From Pseudo-nitzschia pungens (lineage: Eukaryota > Bacillariophyta > Bacillariophyceae > Bacillariales > Bacillariaceae), in contig CM074758.1 in the NCBI GenBank assembly GCA_037355855.1, positions 1,585,001-1,649,000 on the forward strand: DNA of 64,000 nucleotides, written 5' to 3'. This document shows, one piece after another, positions 1-9,305 of the stretch (positions are counted from its first letter, which is position 1; every line of letters starts with the position of its first letter). A program made the position numbers and the translations under genes. The notes under the pieces were generated by a model. It saw nothing but the letters and a program-made list of their open reading frames with translations. It had not been told where the DNA came from and made no database searches.

Positions 1-955
1 GGGTAATTCTTGCAGGCGGATCCCGGGGGTTCAAATTCTTTTTATCATTCGACTCCGCAATATTTCTTCGTTCGTGACGACTGACATGGATTACATCTTC
101 CCACGAATCTCCTTCTTCATCCTCGTCTACGGATGCTCTATAATCCGTATATTCGTAAGGTAGTCCATGACGCCGGGGTAAAGTGTCGGCAGTTTCCTGT
201 TTAAGGTCCATCTTCGCCTGGTCCACAGCTTTCCCCAAATGCCTTAGATTCTTTACATTAATATTCACATCCTTTTCGAAATAACGGCCTGGTGGCCCCG
301 ACAAAGACGGCTTCATTAGTCTCATTTGAACCTTACCTGACATACGGCGTTCGGCATAATTTGCACCCGTTGTTGAAAGGATGCGAATGTCAGTCGTGAT
401 TTCTGAGACTTCGCTGTGTTCATCACCATCTAGCGCAGCATTTGATCGAACTTCGATCTGCGACGGAGGTGCCCTCTTTTCTTCTTCTCCAATCATATCT
501 CTACGATAGCGGAAAGGGTCTGTGTAGTGTTTCTTCAAACCGCGATTATGAATTACTTGCTGAGATTCATTTTTCACTACACCGTTACCTTCCAACTGAG
601 CCTGTTGCTCTTTTTCAACAGACTTCTTCTCAGTCTTCGCCAATGTTTCTTCATTGGAAGATGGCTTTTCCCGAGACAAGGCCGGGGAATCATAACTCGT
701 GGTTACATCTTGAGCCGTTTCCTCTCTTCCCTCTCGATAATTCTGGACACTGATCAATTTTGCCGTTTTCTTCCGTTCATCGATGCGTTTCCTTAAATCA
801 GAGAGGGCTGCTTTGCTTTTCTCTACAGGATCCTTAGACTTCCGAACACGTTCCAACAAAGTAGGCTCTTTCGCAAAATCAGAAGGTTTCAAAAAGGTAT
901 TCCTCGTTTGAAGCTTCTTCTGTAGTTCTTCTGAACGGCGACCTGAAGACGGCAT
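1..955 (-). CDS. hypothetical charged protein, 3' end beyond the window
   Basis: An ATG at 955 on the minus strand opens a frame that stays open for 318 codons to the window edge, so the C-terminus is missing. The protein starts MPSSGRRSEELQKKLQ and is rich in Lys, Glu, Arg and Ser, with a predicted helical, partly coiled-coil N-terminal third (many EK/KK runs) and a more acidic segment near the edge (DEDEEGDSWEDV). There is no signal peptide and no membrane segment. I do not recognise a family. The long open frame, protein-like codon use and an ATG in good context (GCC ATG C) support a real gene. It is transcribed away from the glycosylase at 1555, so the two may share a promoter region. Confidence 0.6.
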   Translation of the reverse strand, partial: MPSSGRRSEELQKKLQTRNTFLKPSDFAKEPTLLERVRKSKDPVEKSKAALSDLRKRIDERKKTAKLISVQNYREGREETAQDVTTSYDSPALSREKPSSNEETLAKTEKKSVEKEQQAQLEGNGVVKNESQQVIHNRGLKKHYTDPFRYRRDMIGEEEKRAPPSQIEVRSNAALDGDEHSEVSEITTDIRILSTTGANYAERRMSGKVQMRLMKPSLSGPPGRYFEKDVNINVKNLRHLGKAVDQAKMDLKQETADTLPRRHGLPYEYTDYRASVDEDEEGDSWEDVIHVSRHERRNIAESNDKKNLNPRDPPARIT

Positions 956-1554
956 GGTTGAGAAAGAATAGCCAATAAGGCTTCAGGGATAGCGCTGTTG
1001 ATGTTGTATTCCTATTCAGGTGTTATTGATCTTTGGATTAGCACCTGTTTTTCCTCGCAGGGGAATGTCACGGGGGGAGTGGACATAAAATTGGGATTGC
1101 TGCGTTACGTCTTCCGAAAAAAAGTTATCGGGAAGCTCAAGTGCGCCTTCTTGGACACAAAACGCGTACTTCACGCATCTCCATGCGGAGTGCTCCATAA
1201 CATAATGCGAAAACCGTTTTGCAAAAGAGCGATAAAATTGTGCAGAGCAAATCACAGTTCTGAGAGCTCGGTTTGCTCGAGAGCAAGCCGGGGCAACGGT
1301 TGTGATGTATTCCTAATACTATAGAAGGATAATAGTCAAACTATAAGAAGAATAGGTTTCTTTTGGCGCGCCAATGACTCACTCACACGTCATGTTCATC
1401 CTCTTTGTTCTCCAAAAAATTCTCTAAACCAAACTTTGTTGAGATGATGAGAAACCCGCCCATCTGTTTCGAAGTAAGTTACAGTAAGATTATCGTCGTA
1501 GTTTGTTGATTTTCGTCCCATCGCCGATTGGTCTCTTGCACACACTTCGAGATC
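956..1554. other. divergent intergenic region
   Basis: Spacer between two divergently transcribed genes. Short open frames here have no protein-like features. It presumably holds both promoters and 5' UTRs. I could not single out a TATA box or initiator with confidence. Confidence 0.4.
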
Positions 1555-3105
1555 ATGGCGATCGAACTCGGAACAATCATCGTTCTTTTGCAGACACTTA
1601 CCAACACAACAGCATTTCGTTCTACAATTGTCAGTCGAAGGTGCAATATAAACATGGTGGAGGGACATTCAGTTCATCGCGTTGCATCTCTTCACCGCAA
1701 ACGATTGGTAGGAAAATCGTTTTTTGCATGGAGTCCGAATGGTCGGTTCACGGAGGGAGCAAATGCCATAAATGGGAAGGTATTTTCAGGGATTGAAGCC
1801 GTTGGCAAGAACTTATTCGCATTTTTCGATAGTGATGAGAAAAAGGAGGATGGGAAGAAAGAAACAGTGGTGATGCATGTGCATTTCGGAATGGCGGGCA
1901 ATTGGGCTGTTTACTTTGACGAGGACGCACCCGAACCGACGAAGACCAACCGACTCAGATTGGAATACCCCGGTATAACTGCCGATTTGAGTGCTATGAC
2001 GGTTCAACACGGGGGCATTGATTTGTATGACGAAAAGCGTTCAAAACTAGGCGAGGATCCTTTGCGCCAAGACGCCGACCCCGAGCGACTCTGGAGTAGA
2101 GTTCAGAAGTCCTCGAAGTCAATCGGCGCCTTGATCATGGACCAATCCTACTTTACGGGACCAGGAAATATTTATCGCGCCGAAATATGTTTCAAGGCTG
2201 GAATCCATCCAAACCGTGTCGGGAGCACACTTCAACGACAAGAATTTGATAGAGTGTGGTATCATACAAAAGATCTCTTAGAACGTGGTTACAGGACTGG
2301 ATCGATTCTGACCGTCGATCCAGCAGAGGCAGTATCACTCGGAAAACCAAGAATGAGAAGATACATCTACAACACAGCCAAATGTCCTCGATGTGCAACA
2401 TCCATCAAGTCGTGGCAGATTGCTTCGAGAACATGTTATGCGTGCCCAACGTGTCAGCCATTGAACCCACAATGCACGGAAAAGACTACAGATCAACCTG
2501 CTATAACTACTCAAAGAGACGTGGTCCCATTCAATTCTCATTGCGCTCGCGAATCTCTTGAAACCCGCCTAACAGAAAGTGGTCCGTCCAGGTTGACAGT
2601 CAAAGAGTTGAAAGCACAGCTCATCGAGAGAAATGTAAAGTTTCCGTCAAACTCTAAGAAAGCAAGCCTTGTGGAGCTTTTGTTGTCGGAAACGAAGCCG
2701 CCTGTCGTTACACCCGAGAGACAGACGGAAAGCGATCCCTCGAAGCTCACAGTGAAGGAACTCAAAGCCAAGTTGACAGAGAAAAACGTGGTCTTTCCTT
2801 CCAATGCAAGGAAGGCAACTCTCGTCGAACTTCTGTCGTCATCAGAGAAGGAAGAGAATATCGACGCAAAGAAGGTTCTCTTTGTCTCCTCCGAAAACGC
2901 AGCTGCCGAGAAGGCCGCGGCAGGGGAAAGTCTTGCAGTTGAGCACATCGCAGAACTAGCTCCAGGCCAAGCAAGAAGAGCTCGAGCTTCAGCTTCGAGA
3001 ACGCGAAAAATTTCAGGCAATGCTGCGGTGCACAGCACTGTTCCTTCAGACACAACGATCACCGGATCGGGCAGTCGGAGACCCAAACGAGTTAGGAGAA
3101 AGTAA
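1555..3105 (+). CDS. Fpg/Nei-family DNA glycosylase with two C-terminal SAP-like repeats
   Basis: A base-excision repair glycosylase/AP lyase for oxidised bases. The catalytic core begins at the internal ATG at 1654 with MVEGHSVHRVA, where family members have M-P-E-G. The nucleophile position is Val, as in NEIL3-type enzymes, rather than Pro. Further family signatures are the conserved Lys in AVGKNLFAFF, the helix-two-turn-helix segment FTGPGNIYRAEICF and a C-terminal zinc finger (CPRC...CYACPTC) with the conserved Arg before the second Cys pair. Two homologous SAP-like repeats follow (LTVKELKAQLIERNV and LTVKELKAKLTEKNV), then a basic tail; these probably bind DNA. The first ATG of the open frame is 1555. 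The 33 residues between it and 1654 are hydrophobic and include TTAFRST, which resembles a plastid presequence. A nuclear form starting at 1654 is equally possible, and only an N-terminus at Val2 would be catalytically competent. Confidence 0.85.
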   Translation: MAIELGTIIVLLQTLTNTTAFRSTIVSRRCNINMVEGHSVHRVASLHRKRLVGKSFFAWSPNGRFTEGANAINGKVFSGIEAVGKNLFAFFDSDEKKEDGKKETVVMHVHFGMAGNWAVYFDEDAPEPTKTNRLRLEYPGITADLSAMTVQHGGIDLYDEKRSKLGEDPLRQDADPERLWSRVQKSSKSIGALIMDQSYFTGPGNIYRAEICFKAGIHPNRVGSTLQRQEFDRVWYHTKDLLERGYRTGSILTVDPAEAVSLGKPRMRRYIYNTAKCPRCATSIKSWQIASRTCYACPTCQPLNPQCTEKTTDQPAITTQRDVVPFNSHCARESLETRLTESGPSRLTVKELKAQLIERNVKFPSNSKKASLVELLLSETKPPVVTPERQTESDPSKLTVKELKAKLTEKNVVFPSNARKATLVELLSSSEKEENIDAKKVLFVSSENAAAEKAAAGESLAVEHIAELAPGQARRARASASRTRKISGNAAVHSTVPSDTTITGSGSRRPKRVRRK

Positions 3106-3182
3106 TGATAGCAAACGACATCGATAAAGCGCTGCATATTGTTTCTCAATCGAAGAGGTGCCAATAGATCATTCTTTAGTCT

Positions 3183-4652
3183 TTAATACTTTGTTCCAGA
3201 GGTAGACATTCTGGAAAAGAAATCTCTCGCATCTTGTTCTTCACGTTTGTTTCGCATCGCATTCGACAATACTTTCAATCCCAGTACACCTGCCAGAAAG
3301 GCTCCCGCAACCACAAGGTTCCCAGCGGTTGATCCTTTCTTTGAAGCCATCGACGTCGAAAGAACACAAAAACCAGCAAAGCACGCTGCATTTTCCACTA
3401 GAGTACGCGCACGTACTTCGTCAAGTGTTTTGCACGTAACGCAATCCCCGAACAGTCGCCCGGTCCTCAAATCTCGGAACGTTACAACATCTCGCATTGT
3501 CAAACTGAGTCTTATGCCCTGACTATCCTCTTTCTGTAATATCGAATGGGTCCATTCCCGGTTGGTATTCGGCCCCAACACGAACATGGACCGATGGGGC
3601 AAGATCACTCGAACGGTGTCTCTCGGTTCTGCCCGTCGTCGCAATTCCATTACGCGGGTATCACCCAAGCTGACGCTAACGATGACCGCATCTTTGTTCA
3701 AGTCCAAATCCTTGTCCGAGTGATGCGCAATGAAGTCCGTCCCATCGCGATAGTAATTGGTGACGCAATGGTTCATGGTCTGGTTCACCAGTGGCTTCAG
3801 TCGCTCTTCCACAGCCTGTTTCAATTGCAGGGAAGTTGGACTCCATTCAAACGTTGTCCATTCGTCCCCCGAATAATTCCCGGGATATCGGTAGATCGGA
3901 ATGAACCCGGTAGAAAGATCTGCCTGCAAATTTTGTAACCGTGGAAGCTCCTCTCCTGCCGCTCCCTTGAAGCCATCAAACTGGAGTTCCGACAATATTC
4001 TGTCCTGCAGCGATGGCAGAGCATCCGTTCCTGAATCATTGCTATCAGACTTCGTTGCAGCCAGGGGAAGATTCTCTTCCACAACATTCAAAATGAGTTC
4101 ACAATCACCGGCACCCATGCCATAAATATCCCTTTGTGGAAGGGCCTCGAAGTTCACTCGAAAGGGATCATTCGGGAAAAAATGGCGATGAAGCGTCTGC
4201 CGTAGAATCGATTTGTAACATCCCCCTAATCGTCCACAAGTTACCCCTAAGAGTTGCCCGCCAAAGCTTCTGACAATGCCAATCATCAAACCAACCTTCC
4301 CACTTCCGTTGCTCTCTCTACCATCGGAAAGCTGCTGTTTCACGACGTCACCATTCTCGGCGAAAAAGTGCGAAAATTCAAGCGCCATCCCTGGTCCAAT
4401 TGAGTTTTCTGGTTCCTCATCTTCGTCCCACATTACATCCTTTTTGTCGTCTAGGTTATTCCATCCATTGTTCTCAACATTCGATTCGCCGCCACAATAC
4501 CAAACCGCTGGAATATGACTGGCATCCGGGAAGCAAACCTTCAACTCGTTTTGGCGTTCCCGAACTTCTTCGGTCGATTCCAAATGGAAGCAAAACCCAA
4601 GGAATACACTGTCAGCAATTTTTATTGACGCCAGTGGTGTTGGTAATACCAT
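3183..4652 (-). CDS. IMPACT/YigZ-domain and AlkB-type 2-oxoglutarate dioxygenase fusion with C-terminal membrane segment
   Basis: Two recognisable domains lie in one 489-residue frame. The N-terminal part matches the UPF0029/IMPACT-YigZ fold: ADSVFLGF at the start, FPDASHIPAVWYCGG, an acidic EDEEP block and VRSFGGQLLGVTCGRLGGCY. The second half is an AlkB-type Fe(II)/2-oxoglutarate oxygenase: NYYRDGTDFIAHHSDKD supplies H-x-D near residues 311-313, EWTHS the distal His near 369, and RLSLTMR the 2-oxoglutarate Arg. AlkB enzymes demethylate nucleic acids or proteins; the substrate here is unknown. A hydrophobic stretch near residues 446-463, followed by a charged tail, looks like a membrane anchor. 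The start is the first ATG. The same frame stays open about 30 more codons upstream without an ATG, so an upstream exon is possible. It converges on the glycosylase gene, leaving a 77-bp gap. Confidence 0.85.
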   Translation of the reverse strand: MVLPTPLASIKIADSVFLGFCFHLESTEEVRERQNELKVCFPDASHIPAVWYCGGESNVENNGWNNLDDKKDVMWDEDEEPENSIGPGMALEFSHFFAENGDVVKQQLSDGRESNGSGKVGLMIGIVRSFGGQLLGVTCGRLGGCYKSILRQTLHRHFFPNDPFRVNFEALPQRDIYGMGAGDCELILNVVEENLPLAATKSDSNDSGTDALPSLQDRILSELQFDGFKGAAGEELPRLQNLQADLSTGFIPIYRYPGNYSGDEWTTFEWSPTSLQLKQAVEERLKPLVNQTMNHCVTNYYRDGTDFIAHHSDKDLDLNKDAVIVSVSLGDTRVMELRRRAEPRDTVRVILPHRSMFVLGPNTNREWTHSILQKEDSQGIRLSLTMRDVVTFRDLRTGRLFGDCVTCKTLDEVRARTLVENAACFAGFCVLSTSMASKKGSTAGNLVVAGAFLAGVLGLKVLSNAMRNKREEQDARDFFSRMSTSGTKY

Positions 4653-4972
4653 TGTGCTTCGTTCAGACCCTTTTATCCTACAAGACGCGTGGTTAAAGTT
4701 TAGGGTACCAGCACTCGTACCAGGTATCAAGGTGTACGACGCCAACGTCTTCTGATGGACAGTGTGTATCTAAGAGAGGTCTAGTTCTTACGGAAAAGTA
4801 TGGCACAAGTAAGTTACCGCATGTCAACGTAGACATCTGTTTTCGGTCGGCCAGGAAGTAGAAGAAGGAGAGAACCCTTTCTTGGACTGAATGAAATCAG
4901 TCATGAATGAGTTCTGATTCACAGAAATCTGCTAAGATCTTACCGTAAGTTACTTCGGTTTGATCAATCCGT

Positions 4973-5290
4973 ACATCCGGGTTTATGGGACAGTTATACA
5001 TCCGGGTTTGTTTGACATTTATACTTGTACATCCGGGTTTGTTTGACATTTAAAATTATACATCCGGGTTTGTTTGACATTTAAAATTATACATCCGGGT
5101 TTGTTTGACATTTAAAATTATACATCCGGGTTTGTTTGACATTTATATTTATACATCCGGATTTGTTTGACACTTATACTTATACATCCGGGTTTGTTTG
5201 ACATTTAAAATTATACATCCGGGTTTTTTTGACACTTATACTTATATATCCGGGTTTGTTTGACATTTAAAATTATACATCCGGCTCTGT
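4973..5290. repeat. 31-bp minisatellite, about ten units
   Basis: Tandem units beginning ACATCCGGGTTTGTTTGACA repeat with a 31-base period. The first unit is shortened to 25 bases and the last is degenerate. Internal units alternate between endings TTTAAAATTAT and TTATACTTAT, which suggests higher-order duplication. No reading frame is maintained, so this is non-coding. It lies upstream of both flanking genes, between the AlkB fusion and the carrier. Confidence 0.95.
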
Positions 5291-5840
5291 TTTTGTTTTC
5301 AAAATTTCGAAATTCTAAATTTTACGAACAATTCGATGCATTTGTCAGTGTTTCGATCCAATGGAATAAAGCATTGGGAATATCTACCAATCACAAGTCA
5401 CGTGTCAAACACGTACGAAATAATGATGACAACACCAGTACTCGTACCGTAGTAATCGTGACAAACGCCTGAAAGAATCCAAGAATCAATCTTCAAAATC
5501 ATGCCAACGTATGATATCATTACCCAAAGAAAATGCAAATCGATGATCAATCGATGCAATCTTCGTTCTTGCTCCTCATCGTTCGCCAAATACAACGCAA
5601 GAATCGTGCGACAGAGTTATTTTGCTAGGATCGTTCTTGGGGGATACTTCGTTATTGCCTTTCTCTACTCGCTAGCAGCGGTAGATTCAATAATTCAAAC
5701 GATACAGGTGTCAGCCGATAACGAGAAAACAGCGCTAGATCTTGCAGTGAAACGGCACAGCCTCTAATGGCATAGTGATACATCCCTGTGATTGTCAGTG
5801 AAAACTACTGGAGCGTTGCAAGCAGGAGAAGAAAAAGAGA
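5291..5840. other. intergenic region upstream of the carrier gene
   Basis: An 88-codon open frame at 5501-5767 begins with ATG and encodes one hydrophobic stretch, but it has no recognisable family and ends before the carrier gene. I treat it as unsupported. Otherwise I see only AT-rich spacer. Confidence 0.35.
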
Positions 5841-8480
5841 ATGTCGTGGTTTTCAGGAATGATGCTGCCGTGGTGTTTGGTGCTCGTCAAGTGGGACGGC
5901 GGAGATGCGTTTCGATTGTTGACGCCAATCCACCACAAAGCGTCACGATCCTCGGCAATGGGCGCGTCTCGATCTTCCTCTTCTTTGTCGTCATTACCAT
6001 CGCCAGAGGAAAGGGATGCCGCACTTGCGGCAGCTGTAGCAGCTACGGAAGGCAAATCATCGCGCCGCATGTTCTTCGCATCGAGTCTGCTAGGAGCGGG
6101 CTTGTTGCTCGGGGAGGATACGGCTCTGGGGAGTACTATTCCCATTCCAACGAACGATGGCGTTCAATTTCTATGGCAGAAGGATCCCGTCAATCCGAAG
6201 CGATCCAATTTCAAGGTTACCGATGCCGAAAAACGATACAACGTGAGTTTTGTGACCTATCTCTCTCGGTTTCTCTTGAGTTTCGACCCCAATGCACAGC
6301 AATGGTGGATGGATCGTGCTAGAGAAATCCCCAAATCGACTCCGAGAAACGATATCTTTGACATTCGGAAAGAGCAGTTCGCCAGATTTGCTGCTTCCGT
6401 CGAAGTTGGTCTGCAGGAAGACGACTTTGTTGGCGACGACGGCCCAAAAAGGTTGCTGCTCAGCCTTTTGAATCAGTTCGGAACGCCAAAAAGTGATGGT
6501 GTTTCTGCTTCTGGTGCGTCCACCGGGGACGAATCGGACAAGTTCACGCGGGAAATAAAGGAAGCAAGGCGACAGATAGCACTGTTGTTTGGACTGCTAG
6601 AAGATTCCCAACCCACCGAGGAAATCACAAAACTCTTGGCGTCGATTGACAACGGATCGATCGCTTCCGTTGCTCTGAATGAAGATGCTCGCTCTTCTGA
6701 ATTTTTAAGAGGGTTTTCTCCAGACGACACGCCGATCGTGGAGTTTCCCCCACCCGAGGCAGGATTGACATACAATCAAGCTACCGGTAATGCTATTTTG
6801 AAACCCACGGGCCAATTGTTGCGGATCGAAATCATCGACGGAGGAGAGGGATACACCCAACCCCCGGATATTTCCGGAGATCTTTCCGGGATACTAAGTG
6901 ATGGCGAAGCAGCTGTCATTTCTACAACGGTATCAAAAGGAGCACTAAAAAATGTCAAGATCGTTAAGAACGGATCGGGTTACACTCAAGATCGAGCCGT
7001 GCAACTGGAACTGACACCTCCTCCAGGAGACCGTGCCAAGCCTGCGGTCATCCGGGTCATTCCAGATATGGAAATAGCGAAGATAGAGTTGGTTGAAACT
7101 GGAACCGGGTACGCCGTGGAAAAGCCGGTGAAAGTGACATTGGTTTCCAAAAATGGAGGCCAACCACAACTCATTGGAGTGGGATATCCCAAGGGAAAAA
7201 TGGGTTCCTTCATAGCCGCTAGGCCACCTACCGAAAACAAGATACGCAATTTTGAGCGAGCACTCATCGAGGATGAGGTCAAAGTTATCAGTGGGGCTTC
7301 AAGTGGAGGAAACCTTCCACCTGCTCCGTTTCCGGACAAGGCATCATCTTCGCAACAACTCTTGGCCTTGCTGCCACAAGGGTTTGGTTTGGAATATGAC
7401 ACGCAAAAAAAGTTCTACGTTCTGAGTGTCGACAAAGAATACCAAAAATTGTATCCAGCGATGTCCCTGAAGGCTCCAAACAGGCCATTGGTTCCCGATT
7501 TTGGTCCACGTGGGCGCAATCCCATCGAGCGGGATCAACGAATCGATGTATCGACGTTTTTGCGTTTCTGTCTCTCGGGTGCGATTTGTTGTGGCAGTGT
7601 AAACCTGGCGTGCACTCCCTTGGATCTAGTGAAAACGAAGGTTCAAATCGACCCGGTTCGATACCCCAAGGTTCTGCCTTCATTTCAAGCAGTGTGGAAT
7701 GACGAGGGTCCCACTACATTCTTCACCGGTTGGTTGCCGACCCTTTCCGGACATTTCTTCGCTGGCGGTGTTCTTTATGCCACTACGGAGCTTATTCGTC
7801 GGTCACTTATCGAAGCAGCCGGAACCAGTGCTATTTCTTTGGAAGTTCCGATCATTCTGCTTGCTGCGGGTTTCTCCTCTGCCCTTGCAGCAATTCTCTA
7901 CTGCCCCTTTGATGCAGTGAGGATCCGTCTTGTGGCGCAACCCAACTATGCAACGAACGCAATCGAAGCGGTTACTCGCATGGTCAAGGAAGAGGGCTTC
8001 GAAGCCTTGACGAATGCGATTCCGGTATTTGTTGCAAAACAGGTTCCGTATGCGGCTGTCAAATTTACAATTTTTGATCTAAGCACCGAATACTTGTACA
8101 AGCTCTTTCCTCTGGCACAAGAGGATCTGAAGCTCTCGCTCGGAATCAGCCTGATCGGTGGTGTCCTAGCGGGGATCGCCGGTGCAATCGTGAGCAATCC
8201 GGCCGACGCCGTTATTTCTGAGCTAAAGAAAGCCAAGTCGGACCAATCGCCCCAACAGGCACTCCAATCCTTGCTGGATCGTGCCGGCACCGAGGCATTG
8301 TTCAAGGGCCTCTCGATACGAATGGTCTTGTATTCGTTGACTGCTGCCTTTCAGTTCCTGATCTACGATGGCTGTCCGGTTCGCTCTGGGAGTAGGACCG
8401 GACGATCTGCGTCTCTACCTGGATGTTTTGGGCGAGGCTCTCACCACGAATGCGTGACGCGCATTCGTCACGCCCAATGA
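5841..8480 (+). CDS. plastid-targeted mitochondrial-carrier-family protein with large N-terminal extension; +1 frame change near the end
   Basis: The C-terminal third (from about residue 570) is a mitochondrial carrier domain with three P-x-D motifs: PLDLVKTKVQ, PFDAVRIRLV and the weaker PADAVISELK. The N-terminus has a signal peptide followed by GGDAFRLL, an ASAFAP-like diatom plastid signal, and then a twin-Arg hydrophobic segment (RRMFFASSLLGAG, residues 75 on) resembling a thylakoid signal. Between residues about 320 and 440, three beta-type repeats contain GGEGYTQPP, GSGYTQ and GTGYAVEKP. At 8370-8376 the frame reads GAT GGC TGT CCG. Skipping one base gives GTC CGG TTC and an ending VRFALGVGPDDLRLYLDVLG with a stop at 8455-8457, which is much more carrier-like than the in-frame tail to 8480. 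The transported metabolite cannot be told from sequence. Confidence 0.85.
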   Translation: MSWFSGMMLPWCLVLVKWDGGDAFRLLTPIHHKASRSSAMGASRSSSSLSSLPSPEERDAALAAAVAATEGKSSRRMFFASSLLGAGLLLGEDTALGSTIPIPTNDGVQFLWQKDPVNPKRSNFKVTDAEKRYNVSFVTYLSRFLLSFDPNAQQWWMDRAREIPKSTPRNDIFDIRKEQFARFAASVEVGLQEDDFVGDDGPKRLLLSLLNQFGTPKSDGVSASGASTGDESDKFTREIKEARRQIALLFGLLEDSQPTEEITKLLASIDNGSIASVALNEDARSSEFLRGFSPDDTPIVEFPPPEAGLTYNQATGNAILKPTGQLLRIEIIDGGEGYTQPPDISGDLSGILSDGEAAVISTTVSKGALKNVKIVKNGSGYTQDRAVQLELTPPPGDRAKPAVIRVIPDMEIAKIELVETGTGYAVEKPVKVTLVSKNGGQPQLIGVGYPKGKMGSFIAARPPTENKIRNFERALIEDEVKVISGASSGGNLPPAPFPDKASSSQQLLALLPQGFGLEYDTQKKFYVLSVDKEYQKLYPAMSLKAPNRPLVPDFGPRGRNPIERDQRIDVSTFLRFCLSGAICCGSVNLACTPLDLVKTKVQIDPVRYPKVLPSFQAVWNDEGPTTFFTGWLPTLSGHFFAGGVLYATTELIRRSLIEAAGTSAISLEVPIILLAAGFSSALAAILYCPFDAVRIRLVAQPNYATNAIEAVTRMVKEEGFEALTNAIPVFVAKQVPYAAVKFTIFDLSTEYLYKLFPLAQEDLKLSLGISLIGGVLAGIAGAIVSNPADAVISELKKAKSDQSPQQALQSLLDRAGTEALFKGLSIRMVLYSLTAAFQFLIYDGCPVRSGSRTGRSASLPGCFGRGSHHECVTRIRHAQ

Positions 8481-8813
8481 CAGAATACAGGGGTACAGTT
8501 TTCTCGATTTATAAAGTCCGCTAATATTTTTTTTGTTTTTGTTTCCAACAATTAAAATGCAACCTGCATCCACTATCACAAATTTATTCAAATGAAGCGC
8601 AGATTGTAGATCGTGCCGGTGTAGATGACCGGAAATTCATTTCATTCACCGTTCCTTTGCCACTCTAGGGGTTTGAAGTTGGCCACTTTCCTATGTTTTC
8701 CCTATGGAATGATTCCCATTTGTTTCTTTTCCATGTTCATCCTCTTTTGGTATTTTTCGTCCATACAAGAGTGTCAACACATTCCTGTTGGCGCGCGCAT
8801 CGTTCCCCATTCC
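8481..8813. other. convergent intergenic region
   Basis: AT-rich 3' UTR and spacer between the converging carrier and RPB12 genes. I see no further structure. Confidence 0.4.
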
Positions 8814-9305
8814 TTATCTAGCTTCGAATTGAATCACTGAAAAAAAACCCACGAAAACGAAATAGGACGGGTGAGAGACGGGAAACAGAGAACACCACGA
8901 AAGGTGCGACAACGATTCTCGGGCGCGGAGCTGCGGCATTGTTGCGGCAACCAAATCGAAGACTCCATCGAGCTGCTCGCAATTCGTAATCTTAGCTCCA
9001 CTACGCGACAAACATCGCAACATCGCTGCCACTCTCAATCCAACCATTTCATCAATCACTTCATCCATCACTTCCTCAAAGACTTCTTCGTTCATTCGTT
9101 TCCTTCCGTCCCGAATGCCAAACTCACATCTCTTCGTTCGCGTCTTGTAGAGGATGCGGAACCCGCACTGGCGGCATCGGACGGGGTCTCCTCCCTTGAT
9201 GACGTTCTTTGCGCCGCAATCACCGCATCTGTATTCGACACCGCGAATGATGGGAACCGGGTTGATCCCGCTGCCCGTTTGCATGGTTGATCCGGGAGTG
9301 CTCAT
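8814..9305 (-). CDS. RPB12: RNA polymerases I/II/III shared subunit RPABC4 (RPB12)
   Basis: Two exons: 9128-9305 and 8814-8836, separated by a 291-bp intron (8837-9127) with donor GTGAGT and a T-rich acceptor ending CAG. Splicing in phase 1 gives 66 residues ending KTRTKRLIQFEAR, which matches the strongly conserved RPB12 C-terminus. The zinc ribbon has Cys27, Cys30, Cys44 and Cys47 (YRCGDC and VRCRQC). The product is an essential small subunit common to the three nuclear RNA polymerases, where it helps join the two largest subunits' assembly partners. Oddly, the intron is a multiple of three and contains no stop in frame, so an unspliced transcript would encode a 163-residue protein. The ATG chosen begins [11 protein letters not shown]. 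Confidence 0.93.
   Translation of the reverse strand: MSTPGSTMQTGSGINPVPIIRGVEYRCGDCGAKNVIKGGDPVRCRQCGFRILYKTRTKRCEFGIRDGRKRMNEEVFEEVMDEVIDEMVGLRVAAMLRCLSRSGAKITNCEQLDGVFDLVAATMPQLRARESLSHLSWCSLFPVSHPSYFVFVGFFSVIQFEAR

Noticed and set aside
5501..5767. 88-codon ORF with a hydrophobic segment
   Set aside because: Short, no family, no conserved motif and no splice link to the next gene that I can see.
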